From the NCBI GenBank assembly GCA_900542615.1, contig UQOG01000005.1, positions 1 through 53,369 of the forward strand: DNA of 53,369 nucleotides, given 5' to 3'. This DNA is from an uncultured Eubacteriales bacterium (GTDB lineage Bacteria > Bacillota > Clostridia > Christensenellales > CAG-138). Below, piece by piece: positions 52,541 through 53,369 of the stretch (position 1 is its first letter; every line of letters begins with the position of its first letter). The notes below the pieces were generated by a model. It had not been told where the DNA came from. It saw only the letters and a program-made list of their open reading frames with translations, and ran no database searches. The translations under genes were made by a program, and so were the position numbers.

Positions 52541-52676
52541 ATTTTGTCTGAATTTCCATTCCTTTCCCGGCCCATACAAGCCGTCCTAATTTTTCAGGGA
52601 GTTTTCCCCCAGGTTCATACCCATACTATCACCATCCGCCCATCGGGCGAAACCTATTTTTTAAGGAGGATTGTCC
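52541..52676. other. Divergent intergenic region between recX and the coat genes
   Basis: 136 bases. On the plus strand CATACTAT (52622-52629) matches the -10 pattern of late sporulation sigma factors, but the matching -35 is not clear. On the minus strand I find no convincing recX promoter. The AAGGAGG ribosome site of the first coat gene lies at the right end. Confidence 0.4.
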
Positions 52677-52931
52677 ATGAAGCAAACCAGCCCCACCGAT
52701 CCCGTCCCGTCCAGCAACCGCTTTCAAATGGAAGCCGCCGCTTCCATCGACAGCAAAAATCTGGACATCATCAAGGATCAAATGTACCACGAAGCCCTGG
52801 CGTATAAAAAGTGCAAGCTCTACGGGGACAGCCTGCAGGAACAGCCCCTGCGGGACATGGCCCAGAACTTTGCCCAGCACCACAAGCAGCACTTTGACGC
52901 CCTGCAGAACTACCTGAACACCCACCAATAA
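52677..52931 (+). CDS. Small CotF-like spore coat protein
   Basis: 84 residues, all-helical, resembling small CotF/ferritin-like coat proteins of Clostridia: NLDIIKDQMYHEALAYKKC and MAQNFAQHHKQHFDALQNYL. AAGGAGG lies seven bases before the ATG at 52677. It is followed 16 bases later by a second coat-type gene. The similarity is moderate and the role in the coat is inferred. Confidence 0.7.
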   Translation: MKQTSPTDPVPSSNRFQMEAAASIDSKNLDIIKDQMYHEALAYKKCKLYGDSLQEQPLRDMAQNFAQHHKQHFDALQNYLNTHQ

Positions 52932-52947
52932 CAAAGGAGGCCCATCC

Positions 52948-53232
52948 ATGCAAACCCAATTCGACCAGATGACCGAGCAGGAAAAGCTCACGGATATCCT
53001 GTCCATGGAAAAGCAGCTGGTGAAGGACTATGCCGGCAACATCACGGAATCCTCCTGCCAGAACCTACGGCAGCTGCTCATTTCCAATATGACCGAGTGC
53101 TCCCAGGACCAATACTGCGTATTCGACCAGATGCGCACCCGGAACATGTACGCCACCAAAAAGGCCCAACAAAGCGAGGTCCAGTCCGCCATGCAGTCCA
53201 TGGACCAGCTCAAGGCCCAGACGGGCTTCTGA
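52948..53232 (+). CDS. CotF family spore coat protein
   Basis: 94 residues with the coat F domain pattern: MTEQEKLTDILSMEKQLVKD, YAGNITESSCQNLRQLL, and a Gln/Met-rich C-terminus (FDQMRTRNMYATKKAQQ). CotF-like proteins are assembled on the spore surface. AAAGGAGG lies eight bases before the ATG. It is followed by two hairpin terminators and the 47-bp repeat. Confidence 0.85.
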   Translation: MQTQFDQMTEQEKLTDILSMEKQLVKDYAGNITESSCQNLRQLLISNMTECSQDQYCVFDQMRTRNMYATKKAQQSEVQSAMQSMDQLKAQTGF

Positions 53233-53291
53233 GACGGCCCTTGCGCCGGGTCCCGGCGGACATAATATGATTATAGCATAGGACCGATAGC

Positions 53292-53318
53292 AAAAAAGTG
53301 GCCTTTGGCCACTTTTTT
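53292..53318 (+). terminator. Terminator after the coat gene pair
   Basis: AAAAAAGTGGCC, loop TTT, GGCCACTTTTTT: a perfect 12-bp stem with T runs on both strands, so bidirectional. A short CGCCGGG-T-CCCGGCG hairpin lies upstream (53244-53258). The core GTGGC resembles that of the adjacent repeat. Confidence 0.9.
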
Positions 53319-53365
53319 GGCTGTCGAAAAAGTGGCTTGCGCCACTTTTCCGAGGTTTTCATAGC
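53319..53365 (+). repeat. 47-bp dispersed repeat, copy 2 (terminator-bearing)
   Basis: Inverted relative to the copy at 27-73, with two mismatches. It includes the hairpin AAGTGGC-TTGC-GCCACTT and the tail CGAGGTTTTCATAGC. It lies directly after the coat gene terminator, in the same orientation relative to the upstream gene as copy 1. Confidence 0.75.
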
Positions 53366-53369
53366 TCCC

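Overview
The window reads as a chromosomal segment of a GC-rich, spore-forming member of the Firmicutes (class Clostridia or a close relative). Three things point there. The first is the gene order, which is the classic Gram-positive backbone running from pta-ackA through rpmF, plsX, rnc, smc, ftsY, ffh, trmD, rplS, rnhB, dprA, topA, trmFO and hslVU. The second is sporulation genes: ylbJ, two coat-type proteins and a SleB-type wall hydrolase. The third is strong AGGAGG ribosome sites with sigma-A promoters. I recognise no phage, insertion sequence, CRISPR array, rRNA or tRNA gene.

Layout. From 41.0 kb down to 0.15 kb nearly everything is on the minus strand. Read in transcription order it is: pta-ackA (acetate and ATP), DUF177-rpmF-plsX, acpP, rnc-smc-ftsY, a ktrB-ktrA potassium uptake pair, ylxM-ffh-rpsP-khpA-rimM-trmD, an Ig-like lipoprotein, rplS-rbgA-rnhB-yraN, a giant double glycosyltransferase with a GtrA-type membrane protein, comM-dprA, topA-trmFO, hslV-hslU-SleB-like hydrolase, a nucleotidyltransferase with a mutase-like tail, trmL, rplM-rpsI, a membrane protein of unknown role, glmM and a DUF2200 gene. 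The part from 41.1 to 45.4 kb is on the plus strand and more accessory: tmcAL, ylbJ, arr (rifampin ADP-ribosyltransferase), an XRE membrane regulator and a lipoprotein. From 45.6 to 52.5 kb the strand is minus again: rsmD-coaD-coiled-coil protein-DUF3795, and recX-P1 peptidase-acpS-nnrD-amidohydrolase-5-formyltetrahydrofolate cyclo-ligase. Two coat-type genes close the window on the plus strand.

How it works together. Most genes serve translation (S9, L13, L19, S16, L32; TrmD, TrmL, TrmFO, TmcAL, RimM, RsmD, RbgA), co-translational targeting (Ffh, FtsY, YlxM), chromosome upkeep (Smc, TopA, DprA, ComM, RecX, RNase HII), lipid and cofactor supply (PlsX, AcpP, AcpS, CoaD), envelope sugar supply (GlmM, nucleotidyltransferase, GT-C fusion, GtrA) and metabolite repair (NnrD, cyclo-ligase). 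Very short gaps, TAATG and ATGA overlaps and two TTG starts show tight translational coupling.

The least ordinary items are these: an approximately 47-bp terminator-bearing repeat present as inverted copies at the two window ends; a roughly 1,260-residue fusion of two GT-C glycosyltransferases inserted in the yraN-comM interval; a phosphomannomutase-like domain lacking its catalytic loops; unexplained structured intergenic DNA at 7.7-8.0 kb and 14.7-14.8 kb; a perfect 13-bp dyad on the predicted start site of the ylxM-ffh transcript; and TTGCAA repeats next to the XRE regulator. I do not see a clearly new multi-gene system. Start sites below were chosen from ribosome-binding sites and family N-termini, and many differ from the longest open frame.
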